From IMG/VR virus record IMGVR_UViG_3300028025_000003, positions 1-49,104 of that record: 49,104 nt of DNA; one strand, 5' to 3'. This DNA comes from a virus. Shown one piece after another: positions 8,901 to 16,566 of the stretch (position 1 is its first letter; the number at the start of each line of letters is the position of its first letter). The notes under the pieces were generated by a model. The model saw only the letters and a list, made by a program, of their open reading frames with translations, made no database searches and had not been told where the DNA came from. The translations under genes were made by a program, and so were the position numbers.

Positions 8901-9758
8901 AATCGTGCCGCTTTGACTGGAATGGTTGACAAATATCAGGCTTACATCGTTTCTTTAGTTGAAAGCGGTCTAAAGGGCAAAGATCTTGCAGATGCAATTG
9001 CTGAGGCAAATACAGAATTTGCCGATCAAGCCAAGAAGGCTGGATTTGCAGAATCCGAATTGGTTGGCTACACAAAGACAGTAACTCAGTTTGGAATTGC
9101 TGCTTCTAAGATTCCTTCTGGTGTAACAGTCACATTTAAATCCGACACCGATGCCGCAACTCAAGCTATTAAAGAATACATGGCTAAGGCAAATGCTGCA
9201 AATAAAACAGTTACTACAAACTTTAATGCAAATGTTAACGGAGCAGAAAAAGTTGCTATCTTGGCTAGAATCCTTGCCTTACAGACGCAAATTGAAATTG
9301 GTTCAGAGCAACTAAAGAAGGATAATCTAAACGCTGAAGGTCGTAGAAACCTTGGCGCTGGTATGAGTTCTGCTGGTCGTGAAATTGCCCAACTACAAGC
9401 ATCTCTTAGAAACATGGCTGCTGGTGGTTATGTCAGTGGTCCAGGCTCCTCAACAAGTGACTCTATTCCTGCGCGTCTTTCAAACGGTGAGTTTGTTATG
9501 AACGCTGCAGCGGTTCGCACCTACGGAGTTGACTTTATGAACTCCCTAAATAATCAACAGACTGTTCGTCCTTCTTTTGCAGGATCAAGCGCGACCACTC
9601 AATCAGCCGGATCAAGCATTGTTTACCTGTCCCCAGATGACAGAGCCCTACTTCGCGCAGCAATTGATCGACCTGTAAACTTGTTTGCTGACAGCACCAA
9701 GATTGCATCAAGTGCTAATACTGGAAACGTGCTGCTGGCACAGAGAGGTCTGAACTAA
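5931..9758 (+). CDS. Tape measure protein
   Basis: At 1275 residues this is the longest gene. It starts at GTG 5931 with AGGCGG upstream. Residues 1-150 are coiled coil, rich in A, Q, R and M. Residues about 180-510 resemble the conserved TMP domain (N-N-W-N-N-F-M-A-T-L-G-E-like end). Hydrophobic segments lie near 537-590 and 625-648. The C-terminus carries the typical 'GGYVSGPG' and 'LSNGEFVMN' motif near 1164-1190. It sets tail length; at about 1.5 angstrom per residue the tail would be near 190 nm (estimate). The hydrophobic segments may help DNA cross the membrane. Confidence 0.9.
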   Translation: MALNFDAQINVDVSKFLASVGQAEAAVTRLQTKLANINAISPRITVGSGASSDMADRRSRSNEAIRAMAQEEAMARAMGQTERNNAKVEFQAEQMRKKAMDARLKDHETLSSAIDRQISQEQRQRTSASNSIKQQMQDREQMNKIHAQANAMNQKFDTARENAANATIRNSARERYALYDVAAAYAALSYAGLQAFQQLTGAAISYERSFANVIRTTEFTGGAVGAAARVMRYELMQIASEIPLAFGKITDIATIGNQLGIAQGELSSFTQTVAKFSATTGMTADATAMGLGRTIELLSDEKTKVSYEALGSAIAYAGVKAVATEEQILSVTKEISTTAKLAKFAAPDVVGLATALSSVGVAPEAARGSIIRTFAAINKAISENGPQLEAYAKISGMTAGSFAQAWKEDGQVAFDAFLNGLQSLSNGGANLDTVLRNIGFRNVRDIQTVQKLGDNYNVYAEAIQNSNKAYEEGTYLNKSYSVIQETVASKLELMSNNWNNFMATLGEETFGDSLKSFIDYINSALKQLTELARSPIGEFLGKIIGTISILAIVLGTVNGVIALSKAAMLAFSLAASALVPAIGAARGSLAIFDAQMAKLALTAKLSEGALARARVGFVALNNVLKAGLITAGLAAVFELVNAIGNAMKSATTRAEELTGGFGGLQEAVTADTKSLKDTADQLGISTQHYIAMSDAVTLQTSSVKSNDQATRDAAAAHDAMLYITGQEPAALDAASGQIDKQTLILGKNTTAWLKNAIATSSAGLFRNKTAVSALQQTNFSLDEAILAKEAGKLDVYFNKIENKAKGINFFDFVAQQEIGNLESIIGGTVDQIKLLGLATDGVSGSIDRSGDSTDEFGDSLEKTAKIIRTVTDYAGDLSNVFTRIKNINFGSSVAYDDITSGWSAISDSAEDAQKNIDKANASIKELTADKSVLQYQLSVAERYGDEKRAAVIRAKLAKLDNQMADETKNLSDAQEASNKTLTGNSKAAIANRAALTGMVDKYQAYIVSLVESGLKGKDLADAIAEANTEFADQAKKAGFAESELVGYTKTVTQFGIAASKIPSGVTVTFKSDTDAATQAIKEYMAKANAANKTVTTNFNANVNGAEKVAILARILALQTQIEIGSEQLKKDNLNAEGRRNLGAGMSSAGREIAQLQASLRNMAAGGYVSGPGSSTSDSIPARLSNGEFVMNAAAVRTYGVDFMNSLNNQQTVRPSFAGSSATTQSAGSSIVYLSPDDRALLRAAIDRPVNLFADSTKIASSANTGNVLLAQRGLN

Positions 9759-10627
9759 TGTCGAGTCAGGTTTATTTTGGCAACGCCACAAAGCAATTTT
9801 GGATTAAGGCTCCTGCTTCTGGAATGACTGCAGATGTTCAGGGCTGGTCTGCTGAAACAACTTTGCTAAATGGAATGACATCTATTAAGCGTTCGATCGG
9901 TGGTCATCGCCGTTTTGCCCCATCTTGGATTGGGCCAGCAAACGCCACTGATTTGTCAGAGAGTTTGACAACCATTAAAGACTTTGCTGACGGTCTTTAC
10001 GGCGATGGCCCTTTTTACTGGGTTGATCCTTATGCCGCTAAGAATAATGTCTTGCCACAAAACTGGGCTGCACCAATGCTTACTGAAAAAGACTGGCCAA
10101 ATATTGCCTCTGCTTTGACTCCAACTTTTACTACAGCCACTGTTGCAAACAATTATCCAATTAAATATGCAACTTATACAACTGCTGCAGCCTACACAAG
10201 CACAAAGAAACTAACTTTAATTATTCCTATAGGGTACAAGTTGGCTTTCGGTTGGCATGGGCCTGCTTCTGGATCAACTACCGGTGTGCGGGTCGTTCCT
10301 TACAAGAGGGCAGATGGCCTTGCTGATACAGCAATAAATCCAACAAAAATAACTGCTGGTGGCACAATCAGAACAAACACTAATATCTCCGGAACAACTT
10401 ATTCTCGCGTTGAAATTTTTATTGCGACTTCTGCTGCAGCAACTGTAAATATAAGTGCAATGATTGCGCAAATTATGCCAACAGCGGAGTCGCCTGCAAG
10501 CGGCGGTTTTATTTCCGGTCGTGGTACAACCGCAATCGAATTTAATAGCAGGCCAGCAATTGAGTACTACTCCGCTAACATTAATGATGGGCAAATTGGA
10601 ATGTCTGTTGAGTGGGTTGAAGTTTAA
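9758..10627 (+). CDS. Distal tail-like minor tail protein
   Basis: This 289-residue beta-rich protein starts in a TAATG overlap with the tape measure gene. It contains 'GPFYWVDPYAAKNNVLP', a signature I associate with actinophage minor tail proteins of the Dit position, followed by a galectin/jelly-roll-like Thr-rich domain (about 130-240). It probably forms the ring at the tail tip that joins the tube to the hub. The next gene overlaps by TAATG. Confidence 0.75.
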   Translation: MSSQVYFGNATKQFWIKAPASGMTADVQGWSAETTLLNGMTSIKRSIGGHRRFAPSWIGPANATDLSESLTTIKDFADGLYGDGPFYWVDPYAAKNNVLPQNWAAPMLTEKDWPNIASALTPTFTTATVANNYPIKYATYTTAAAYTSTKKLTLIIPIGYKLAFGWHGPASGSTTGVRVVPYKRADGLADTAINPTKITAGGTIRTNTNISGTTYSRVEIFIATSAAATVNISAMIAQIMPTAESPASGGFISGRGTTAIEFNSRPAIEYYSANINDGQIGMSVEWVEV

Positions 10628-12228
10628 TGCCTTTTACTTTAGTAAATAATAGTGGAAGCGGTAGCGTTAAAGATAACGCAATCGCATCTTATTCTTATTC
10701 TGAAGATGTTACTTCATTAGAACCGCTAAACTTGACTGGTGGAACTAGCCAAGTAAACGTAACTGCTATTTCAATTGATGAAAATACCCTTGGGAATACT
10801 CACCCAAATAGCAATCTTTTAGTTAATAACTCAATGACTTTAACTGATTCACAAAAAGGATCAGTTGAGTTTCAAGTTAAAAGCATAAGCAATTCAAATG
10901 GACTTGTTTCTATCACTGGAAACACTTTGATGGCCCGCCTTAATGTTGAGAAGACCGCTTTGCCACATGGAGGAACAGGCTACACCCTTCTCAGCGCAAT
11001 TGAATACTACTGCAGTTTAGTAAATGTTAATCCAGTAATTGAAACTGGTTTTGCAGCTGAACTTAACGCCATTCCTGTAAATTTTATCGGGTGGACTGGC
11101 AACGTCTGGGAATACCTAAAGATGCTTTGTGCGGGATTTAGCGGAAGCACTACAGCAAATGTGGGTATTGAAATGTATGTAGATCAGAATTCTTTAGTTT
11201 TTCGCAAAGCAAAAACTATTGCTGTAAATTTTTCTGAATCAGTAGCAAGTGAATCTATTGCAATTAACTCTTTTGATGCTGCCCAAAAAGTAGAAGTCTT
11301 TAATTACAATACTCGCTATGGAATTAATGAAGTAGTTAAAGAACAAACAAGAAGCGTAACATCTTTATTTGCAGCAAATGAGAATGTTTCAATTACAGAT
11401 TCTTTGCAGGCTGAAGCCGGTCAAACAATGTCTAAGCGCTTTAAAATTAATGCAACTCTTGAAAGCGTTCAGCAACCTGATGTTGTTGATCAAATTTTGC
11501 CATTGCCTTATTCTGGATCTAGTGGACAATATGTTGTTGTAGGAAATGACGACCTGCCAATTGATCCAATTCAGTGGACCCAGCAAGGTGGAAGCCTTAC
11601 GGTTTCATTAACAGAAGTTCCGGACGAGATTGAAATTTCTCTTGTATCACCGCCAGCAGAATTTATGCTAAGAGCAGACTCAACCGGTCCGGAAGATGTT
11701 ACCTATGCTCCTTACAAGATTGGTGTAGAAACTGCTGATGGTTTTGATTATCCAGCACTTTATGTTGTCGGGACTGGCGTATTCTTTGAAAAAACATCAA
11801 AAGTTTTTTATACTGGTGCTTCAAATCAGTACACTTCAAAAGATTCAAGCCAAAGTGTAGACAACCCATTTATTATTAACGCTTTTAATCAGAGCACACG
11901 GGGGATGGCAGCCGCTCAAGCTGCTTGTGGTCCAAGTGTCTCTTTGAACCAGACTATTGCTGGCACAGAATCGTTCGGCAACACACCTGGAAAAATTCAG
12001 TCACTAAAAAGCAATAAATTTAGAATAACTAATGTTGCCTATAGTCCGGCTTCTACATCAATTAGTGCAGTTGCATCAAGTCAATTCTCAGACTTTAATG
12101 CCGTTTGGACCGGCAAGTCTTTTGCAAACTTTACTACAGTGGTTTTTGACGGATCTAGTTCTTCCCCATTAAAAGATGAAGCGCTAAAATTTAATGAGTT
12201 TACTGTTATTCCTCTGATTGGAGCATAA
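10627..12228 (+). CDS. Minor tail protein (baseplate hub / Tal-like)
   Basis: This 533-residue protein sits in the tail-lysin/hub position after the distal tail gene. The N-terminal 300 residues have the alternating beta pattern of phage hub proteins, with 'FIGWTGNVWEYLKMLCAGF' around residues 154-172. The C-terminal part has 'QSTRGMAAAQAACG' near 420-433. No peptidase or lysozyme motif is visible. It would form the central hub through which the tape measure and DNA leave. It overlaps the next gene by TAATG. Confidence 0.7.
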   Translation: MPFTLVNNSGSGSVKDNAIASYSYSEDVTSLEPLNLTGGTSQVNVTAISIDENTLGNTHPNSNLLVNNSMTLTDSQKGSVEFQVKSISNSNGLVSITGNTLMARLNVEKTALPHGGTGYTLLSAIEYYCSLVNVNPVIETGFAAELNAIPVNFIGWTGNVWEYLKMLCAGFSGSTTANVGIEMYVDQNSLVFRKAKTIAVNFSESVASESIAINSFDAAQKVEVFNYNTRYGINEVVKEQTRSVTSLFAANENVSITDSLQAEAGQTMSKRFKINATLESVQQPDVVDQILPLPYSGSSGQYVVVGNDDLPIDPIQWTQQGGSLTVSLTEVPDEIEISLVSPPAEFMLRADSTGPEDVTYAPYKIGVETADGFDYPALYVVGTGVFFEKTSKVFYTGASNQYTSKDSSQSVDNPFIINAFNQSTRGMAAAQAACGPSVSLNQTIAGTESFGNTPGKIQSLKSNKFRITNVAYSPASTSISAVASSQFSDFNAVWTGKSFANFTTVVFDGSSSSPLKDEALKFNEFTVIPLIGA

Positions 12229-13253
12229 TGACTTTTCCTTTAAATAATCTTCCAACCCCTTCGGTGCCCTGGGGCCGTGAAGTTGAGAAACAATTATCTG
12301 CTGCAACTTTAACAATTGCATCTAATGAAAGAAACAATGCTGCTCGTGATAATCAACTTGCTGCAAGCCTTACTCGCGTAAATAAAGCAGCCACCGATGC
12401 TGCAGCAGCCGCCGCCGCCGCGGCTATCGCTGCAGATAACGCTCAAGATGCTATCGATGGCCTTGGTAATTTAGACCAAGCAACAAGCACTTATAAAATT
12501 AACGCAGCAAATCTTACAGTTGGAACACTGAGCGGTGACCGTATTTCTGGTGGCACGATTACTGGTACAGTACTTAACTCTGCTGCTTCTGGTACACGCG
12601 TTTCAATAAGTGGAACTGATGTTATCTTTATTGATTCCAACAACACCGAGGTTGGAAGAATGCGCTCAAACGGTACTGACACTATGGCCATACTTGGGCC
12701 TAGCGGCAATAATATCACATTTTTATCCAATGGAATAGTAATGAGTGGATTTGTATTTCATGGCGGCTCTAGCTTTACCTCTATAACTAACTCTGGTTCT
12801 TATACTAGCAACGGAAGCATAACTATTGACGGCTCCCTTACTAGAACAGCAATGGCCGCATCTACCACAAGATACGCATATGTAACAGCTGCAGGTGCAA
12901 TTATTGCCGGAGCAAACACTCCTTCCGATAGAAGGCTAAAGGAGAATATCTCTACTACCAACCTTGGTTTGAATTTTATAAACTCAGTAGACCCGGTTGA
13001 ATTTGAATTTATAGATAAGCGTAATCCGCACAATCAAGGAGTCCAGTTTGGTGTTATTGCCCAGGACTTGCTTCAGGCGCTAATTTCTAACGGAGTAACT
13101 GGGGACAATGGAATTGTTTATATTCCCGAACTTTCTGAAAAAGACGGAGGACCAGACGGTTACTACCTTGTAAACCATGAGCAATTAATTTCACCGCTAA
13201 TTAAAGCAGTTCAGGAACTATCTGCAAAAGTAGAAGCATTAGAAAATAAATAG
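12228..13253 (+). CDS. Tail fibre/spike with S74 intramolecular chaperone domain
   Basis: This 341-residue protein has a short N-terminal anchor, an Ala-rich coiled coil (about 55-80), and a Gly/Ser/Thr-rich beta-helix-like shaft (85-225). The C-terminus starting with S-D-R-R-L-K-E-N-I is the hallmark of the peptidase S74/intramolecular chaperone family; Ser233 and Lys238 would be the self-cleavage dyad. A coiled coil ends the protein. In known cases the chaperone trimerises the fibre and then cuts itself off. This is the clearest receptor-binding candidate. Confidence 0.85.
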   Translation: MTFPLNNLPTPSVPWGREVEKQLSAATLTIASNERNNAARDNQLAASLTRVNKAATDAAAAAAAAAIAADNAQDAIDGLGNLDQATSTYKINAANLTVGTLSGDRISGGTITGTVLNSAASGTRVSISGTDVIFIDSNNTEVGRMRSNGTDTMAILGPSGNNITFLSNGIVMSGFVFHGGSSFTSITNSGSYTSNGSITIDGSLTRTAMAASTTRYAYVTAAGAIIAGANTPSDRRLKENISTTNLGLNFINSVDPVEFEFIDKRNPHNQGVQFGVIAQDLLQALISNGVTGDNGIVYIPELSEKDGGPDGYYLVNHEQLISPLIKAVQELSAKVEALENK

Positions 13254-13264
13254 AAAGGCGCATA

Positions 13265-13399
13265 ATGAAAAAACCAGAAGTTGAAATTGAAGAGGTCCTA
13301 GCCTATTTCCGTGAGCTAGTTGGCCAGCAGGCCCAAGAAATTGCACTACTTCGTGCAACAATTGCAAAACTTAATGAGCCTCAAGATAAGGTAGAATAA
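13265..13399 (+). CDS. Short coiled-coil protein (44 aa)
   Basis: This small frame runs from ATG 13265 to TAA 13399, with GAAAGGCG 6-7 nt upstream. It encodes 44 residues: 'MKKPEVEIEEVLAYF' followed by a Leu/Ala/Gln helix with heptad spacing, ending in a charged tail. The last codons overlap the GGTAGAATA motif. Short coiled-coil proteins are common next to fibre genes, but I cannot name a function. Coding is supported by the ribosome site, helix pattern and tight packing. Confidence 0.6.
   Translation: MKKPEVEIEEVLAYFRELVGQQAQEIALLRATIAKLNEPQDKVE
13390..13398 (+). promoter_or_regulatory. Extended -10 promoter motif (GGTAGAATA)
   Basis: TAGAAT (13392-13397) is preceded by AAGG and ends six bases before the ATG at 13404, the same geometry as at 1671. 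The transcript would start at or next to the start codon. Confidence 0.55.
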
Positions 13400-13403
13400 T
13401 ATA

Positions 13404-13769
13404 ATGGCTATTACAAAAAAGGGCATCGACTACCCAACCTCAAGCGACAACATTGCGCCACTAGAAACCTGGCTTACGGGCATTGCTAATGGTGCTGACA
13501 ACGTTGGCGTAGTTAGCGGATCGCAATCATTTTCTGGACCTACTGCAGCCGGAACCCCAGCAACTGTGACAATTACTTTTGCTGCTGGTCTTTTTGCTAC
13601 TGCACCTAAAGTGATTGCCGTAGTCGAAGGATCTGCTTCGGCTACTCCATACATCGCAAATGTATTTGGCACACCTACAGCAACAACTTGCGTTGTAAAA
13701 GTAAACCGCATCAGCGGAACAACCGGAGAAACACTAAAACTTACTTGGTTTGCAAGTACCTACGCATAA
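13404..13769 (+). CDS. Small virion-appendage-like protein (H-type-lectin-like pattern)
   Basis: This 121-residue protein has an N-terminal anchor 'MAITKKGIDYPTS' and a beta-sandwich pattern: 'ATVTITFAAGLFATAPKVIAVVEG' (about 54-77), then 'CVVKVNRISGT' and a final 'LKLTWFAS' strand. This spacing resembles H-type lectin and similar phage knob domains, where the PKV core follows a hydrophobic strand. It may bind glycans on the cell surface, but this is inference. It is likely leaderless (promoter motif 6 nt upstream). It stands between the fibre and the endolysin. Confidence 0.6.
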   Translation: MAITKKGIDYPTSSDNIAPLETWLTGIANGADNVGVVSGSQSFSGPTAAGTPATVTITFAAGLFATAPKVIAVVEGSASATPYIANVFGTPTATTCVVKVNRISGTTGETLKLTWFASTYA

Positions 13770-13778
13770 GGATAAAGA

Positions 13779-14576
13779 ATGGCAAAAGCACAGTGGCCGA
13801 TTGACGGCAAATTTGGTTCAAGTTTCAAAGTAACATCACCATTTGGTTGGCGCATGCACCCAGTGCGCAAAGTCAAGGCACACCACAATGGCGTTGACAT
13901 TTGGGGTCCAGCCGAAACAATCTACATCGAATCCATGTTTAATGGCACAGTAATCTTTGCTGGACCATCTAAAAAGAAAAACAAAGACGGATCAGTCGGT
14001 GGCTTTGGCTACCACGTTCAGGTTCGTTTTGAATTTCGCGGAGATTGGTATGTTGCAACATTTGCTCACATGAAAGAGGGCTCAATCAAGGTAAAAGTTC
14101 ACCAGAAGATCGATGCTGGTACAGTTCTTGGAATTATGGGAGCAACCGGAATGGTCGATGGTCGTCACTTGCACCTTGAAATTACAAAAGGTAAATCTTA
14201 CAAGTGGACTGACAATGGTGTTGGGTTTATTGATCCAATTGCTTTTATTAAATCAGCAATTCACTTTGAGCGCACAGTTGCAAGTGCAGCAGTTGCTACT
14301 CCAGAAGATGCACCAGTGGCAGATGCACCTACTCACGATGAGGCGCAGGCTATAAAAGTAGAAGCAGAGTATAAAGCAGCAAAGGCATCTGCTAAAATAG
14401 ATTCACCTAAGCCAGTCGATGTAAAAACTTATAAAGTAAAAGCAGGCGATTCATATTGGGCAATTGCAGCAGCTCACCCTGTAGAGGGTAGAAGCGTTGA
14501 GCAGTGTGTAAAGCGTTTGCAAGAAATAAATAATAATAAGCCATTACACCCAGGGGAAACATTAAAACTTTACTAA
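13779..14576 (+). CDS. Endolysin: M23 metallopeptidase plus LysM
   Basis: This 265-residue protein has an N-terminal M23/LytM domain (about 10-165) with the zinc ligands H36-x3-D40 and H130-x-H132, and the supporting H97. After an Ala/Asp-rich linker (170-210), a LysM wall-binding domain spans 214-265 ('YKVKAGDSYWAIA' start). It would cut peptidoglycan cross-links at the end of infection. There is no signal peptide, so it depends on a holin; candidates follow downstream. AAGGA lies 7 nt before the ATG. The gene ends just before an intrinsic terminator. Confidence 0.9.
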   Translation: MAKAQWPIDGKFGSSFKVTSPFGWRMHPVRKVKAHHNGVDIWGPAETIYIESMFNGTVIFAGPSKKKNKDGSVGGFGYHVQVRFEFRGDWYVATFAHMKEGSIKVKVHQKIDAGTVLGIMGATGMVDGRHLHLEITKGKSYKWTDNGVGFIDPIAFIKSAIHFERTVASAAVATPEDAPVADAPTHDEAQAIKVEAEYKAAKASAKIDSPKPVDVKTYKVKAGDSYWAIAAAHPVEGRSVEQCVKRLQEINNNKPLHPGETLKLY

Positions 14577-14656
14577 ATAGAAATACCAAAAATGGGCTGC
14601 GGATTATTTCCGCGGCCCTTTTTGCGTTTGGTCCACTTTTCTTTGCTGCCCCAGTA
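14561..14656 (+). other. Upstream in-frame extension encoding a signal peptide for the 14657-15742 gene
   Basis: The frame of the next gene is open upstream to 14540. Just before its first ATG it reads R-I-I-S-A-A-L-F-A-F-G-P-L-F-F-A-A-P-V-M-A then D-E, a textbook Sec signal peptide with an A-x-A-like cleavage site. There is no ATG, GTG or TTG in this stretch. The start must be ATT 14561 (AGGGG lies 4 nt upstream) or CTG 14597 (no visible ribosome site), or be produced by recoding. The extension runs through the terminator stem at 14594-14618. Confidence 0.6.
14594..14623 (+). terminator. Intrinsic terminator after endolysin
   Basis: The stem GGGCTGCGGA / TCCGCGGCCC (10 bp, one G-U pair) has a 5-nt loop, TTTTT after it and an A-tract before it. 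It fits a rho-independent terminator, yet it lies inside the open frame of the next gene. Confidence 0.8.
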
Positions 14657-15742
14657 ATGGCAGATGAATTAGTTGCTCCTGGAATTACTGTAGTTGAAAC
14701 ACCTGGCGGAGATGATACTTCTTATCAAATACCACTCACAACTACAGTTTCGTTTGATGGCATAGTTTATGACACTGTTTACGCTACGACTAACTCAGTA
14801 ATTACATTTGGAAACCCAGATAATACTTACTGGACATACCCATCAACCCCATCTATTTCTCTTTACTCAATGGACTGGGTTGTATTTCCTAACCGCGGTG
14901 ACGAGCACCTAATTATTCAATCTTCTGATGGCGGATTTCAAGTAGACATTTCTGCTCGACCTTATGGCATGTGGAATTATCAATCATTCTTACCAACCAG
15001 CATTGTGATTACGGCTGCAATTAATTCAGATGGCACTGTTGCGATTTCTTACTCAAAGTCTGGGCCATCTTATGACTGGAGCAGAACTGGTGTACGCCTT
15101 ACAGATGGTTCAATAGTTACCCTTGAACAGTACGGCATTGTTCAGGTCGAAGAAGCCCCTGTGCTCACACCGGAGCCAGTGCAGCCGACCCCAGAGCCAA
15201 CTCCTCAGCCGAGTCCCGAGCCCACCCCAACACCTGAGCCTACCCCGGAGCCACCAGCGCCTGCACCGGATCCTGAGCCATACGTTCCACCAGTAGAACC
15301 GGAGGCACCAATTGAGCCAGCCCCAGAACCAGCCCTTCCACCTGAGGAAGAGCCAGCACCTGCACCTGCGCCGGCCCCGGAACCTGTTGAAGAGCCAGTA
15401 CCACTCGAGCCTGAGCCGGCACCAGAGCCAGAGCCAGAGTTGCCAATGCCAGAGCCTACCGAAGCCGAAGTTGTAGCAGAACTGGCAGCAGAAGCCCAAG
15501 CAGACGACCCACAGTTGCCTGCTGAACTAGCAGCAATTCCATTGCTTGGAGAGGCCCTAGGGGCCGCCCTGGAGGTCTTTAACGACATTGGTAATATCGG
15601 TGCCGACATGACCCCTGAGGTCAGGGAACAGGCACAGGAGGCCGTTGTGGCCTCAGTAATAGTTGGGCAAGTGGCTTCATCTGCAGCGGCCTCAGCAGCG
15701 GCAGCAGCATCATCAACAGCATCTACAAGAAAGACAAAATAA
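14657..15742 (+). CDS. Secreted protein with Pro/Glu-rich stalk
   Basis: From the first ATG this encodes 361 residues, but the true start is probably upstream because a signal peptide is encoded in frame before it. Residues about 5-170 form a beta-rich domain with Y/W/N-rich strands ('YATTNSVITFG', 'SMDWVVFPNRGDE'). Residues about 172-290 are a Pro/Glu low-complexity stalk like wall-spanning linkers. The end is helical and Ala-rich, with a weak hydrophobic stretch (VVASVIVGQVA). It sits between endolysin and holin-like genes, so a role in lysis, wall display or superinfection exclusion is possible. I do not recognise the family. Confidence 0.7.
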   Translation: MADELVAPGITVVETPGGDDTSYQIPLTTTVSFDGIVYDTVYATTNSVITFGNPDNTYWTYPSTPSISLYSMDWVVFPNRGDEHLIIQSSDGGFQVDISARPYGMWNYQSFLPTSIVITAAINSDGTVAISYSKSGPSYDWSRTGVRLTDGSIVTLEQYGIVQVEEAPVLTPEPVQPTPEPTPQPSPEPTPTPEPTPEPPAPAPDPEPYVPPVEPEAPIEPAPEPALPPEEEPAPAPAPAPEPVEEPVPLEPEPAPEPEPELPMPEPTEAEVVAELAAEAQADDPQLPAELAAIPLLGEALGAALEVFNDIGNIGADMTPEVREQAQEAVVASVIVGQVASSAAASAAAAASSTASTRKTK

Positions 15743-15930
15743 TGAAAAAGATTAAATCAGTACTAGCCGTTGCGGCTCGTGAATTTCTTGATCAACTTTG
15801 GACGGTAATAGCATTAGTAATCGGTTGGCTTGTGCTTGAGGGCACAGCAAAGACCGTAACTGCAAATCTAGTTATTGGCGGTTTAGTTATTTGGATAGCA
15901 ACCGCTAGATTCCGCAATCCTAAAGAGTAA
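15742..15930 (+). CDS. Small two-TM membrane protein (holin candidate)
   Basis: This 62-residue protein starts in a TAATG overlap with the secreted-protein gene. It has two hydrophobic helices (about 18-34 and 41-55) joined by a short turn, with basic N- and C-termini. Size, topology and position after the endolysin fit a holin or accessory lysis protein. No family signature is visible, and the two following genes are equally plausible holins. Confidence 0.6.
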   Translation: MKKIKSVLAVAAREFLDQLWTVIALVIGWLVLEGTAKTVTANLVIGGLVIWIATARFRNPKE

Positions 15931-15939
15931 AAGCAGTAA

Positions 15940-15948
15940 GGTACAATA
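15940..15948 (+). promoter_or_regulatory. Extended -10 promoter motif (GGTACAATA)
   Basis: TACAAT (15942-15947) is preceded by AAGG in the gap before the holin-like gene. A leader of about 35 nt containing GGAG precedes the ATG at 15990. Confidence 0.5.
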
Positions 15949-15989
15949 GTATTATCTGTTAACCAATGGGCGACATCATTGGAGCAAAC

Positions 15990-16244
15990 ATGAATAGACA
16001 AATCATTAAAGACCTATCTGGTCGCACACTCGCCTATGTAATTCTAAAGATCAGCGGTGCTTTTGTTGGTGGCGCAGCCATTGGGCTTGAGTTCTGGCAG
16101 TCAGCAGTTATGGCAGCATTTACAGGCATTATGGAAATCTCAGAAGAAGTTTCTCGTGCATACCTAAATGACGGATCAGTATCAGTTGAAGAACTAAACG
16201 ACTCATTTGCAAAACTGCAAGATAAAGCAGACCAGGAAAAGTAA
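15990..16244 (+). CDS. Holin-like protein
   Basis: From ATG 15990 this encodes 84 residues. That start has GGAG six bases upstream, whereas an earlier in-frame ATG at 15966 has no ribosome site. Two hydrophobic segments (about 13-34 and 36-52) lie between a basic N-terminus and a charged C-terminal helix. This resembles r1t-type/actinophage small holins, which form membrane lesions that release the endolysin. Assignment rests on pattern and position after the lysin. Confidence 0.65.
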   Translation: MNRQIIKDLSGRTLAYVILKISGAFVGGAAIGLEFWQSAVMAAFTGIMEISEEVSRAYLNDGSVSVEELNDSFAKLQDKADQEK

Positions 16245-16252
16245 GAATTAAA

Positions 16253-16492
16253 ATGTCGGAATCACCAGAGCTTTATGTAACCCTTGGAAGGATTGAGGAG
16301 AGCGTTCGTAATATGCGCGAATCCCAAGACCGTATGGAGAAGAAATTCGATGCCCAAGAGGTTCGTATTAACGAGATTGAACTTGATGTTCATCAACTAA
16401 AGACTCAACGTGACGATAAGAGTAATAAGATAGCAATCACTATTGCGGCATTGGCCGTTGTTATTGCTGCCATAAGCCTCCTATTGCCATAG
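16253..16492 (+). CDS. XhlA-like protein: coiled coil with C-terminal TM
   Basis: This 79-residue protein has a long charged coiled coil (about 8-55, containing 'SQDRMEKKFDAQEVRINEIE') and one C-terminal transmembrane helix (about 59-78). This is the layout of the XhlA/haemolysin-type phage proteins that help holins. It is the last gene of the rightward arm, followed by a bidirectional terminator. AGAATT lies upstream; the ribosome site is weak. Confidence 0.65.
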   Translation: MSESPELYVTLGRIEESVRNMRESQDRMEKKFDAQEVRINEIELDVHQLKTQRDDKSNKIAITIAALAVVIAAISLLLP

Positions 16493-16522
16493 GGCTGTAG
16501 GTTGGAATAATACCCGACAAGT

Positions 16523-16559
16523 AAAAAACCCCGTACCAGAGGTGAGTACGGGGTTTTTT
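16523..16559. terminator. Bidirectional intrinsic terminator between convergent arms
   Basis: A 14-bp perfect inverted repeat (AAAAAACCCCGTAC at 16523-16536, complement at 16546-16559) has a 9-nt loop. The A-tract and T-tract make it an intrinsic terminator in both directions. It separates the rightward late genes from the leftward early genes. Confidence 0.92.
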
Positions 16560-16566
16560 GTTTTTG

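Noticed and set aside
15110-15609. Long minus-strand frames opposite the Pro-rich stalk (Trp/Arg-rich and Ser/Gly-rich)
   Set aside because: They are shadows of the repetitive Pro/Glu codons of the plus-strand gene, with no ribosome site and implausible composition.
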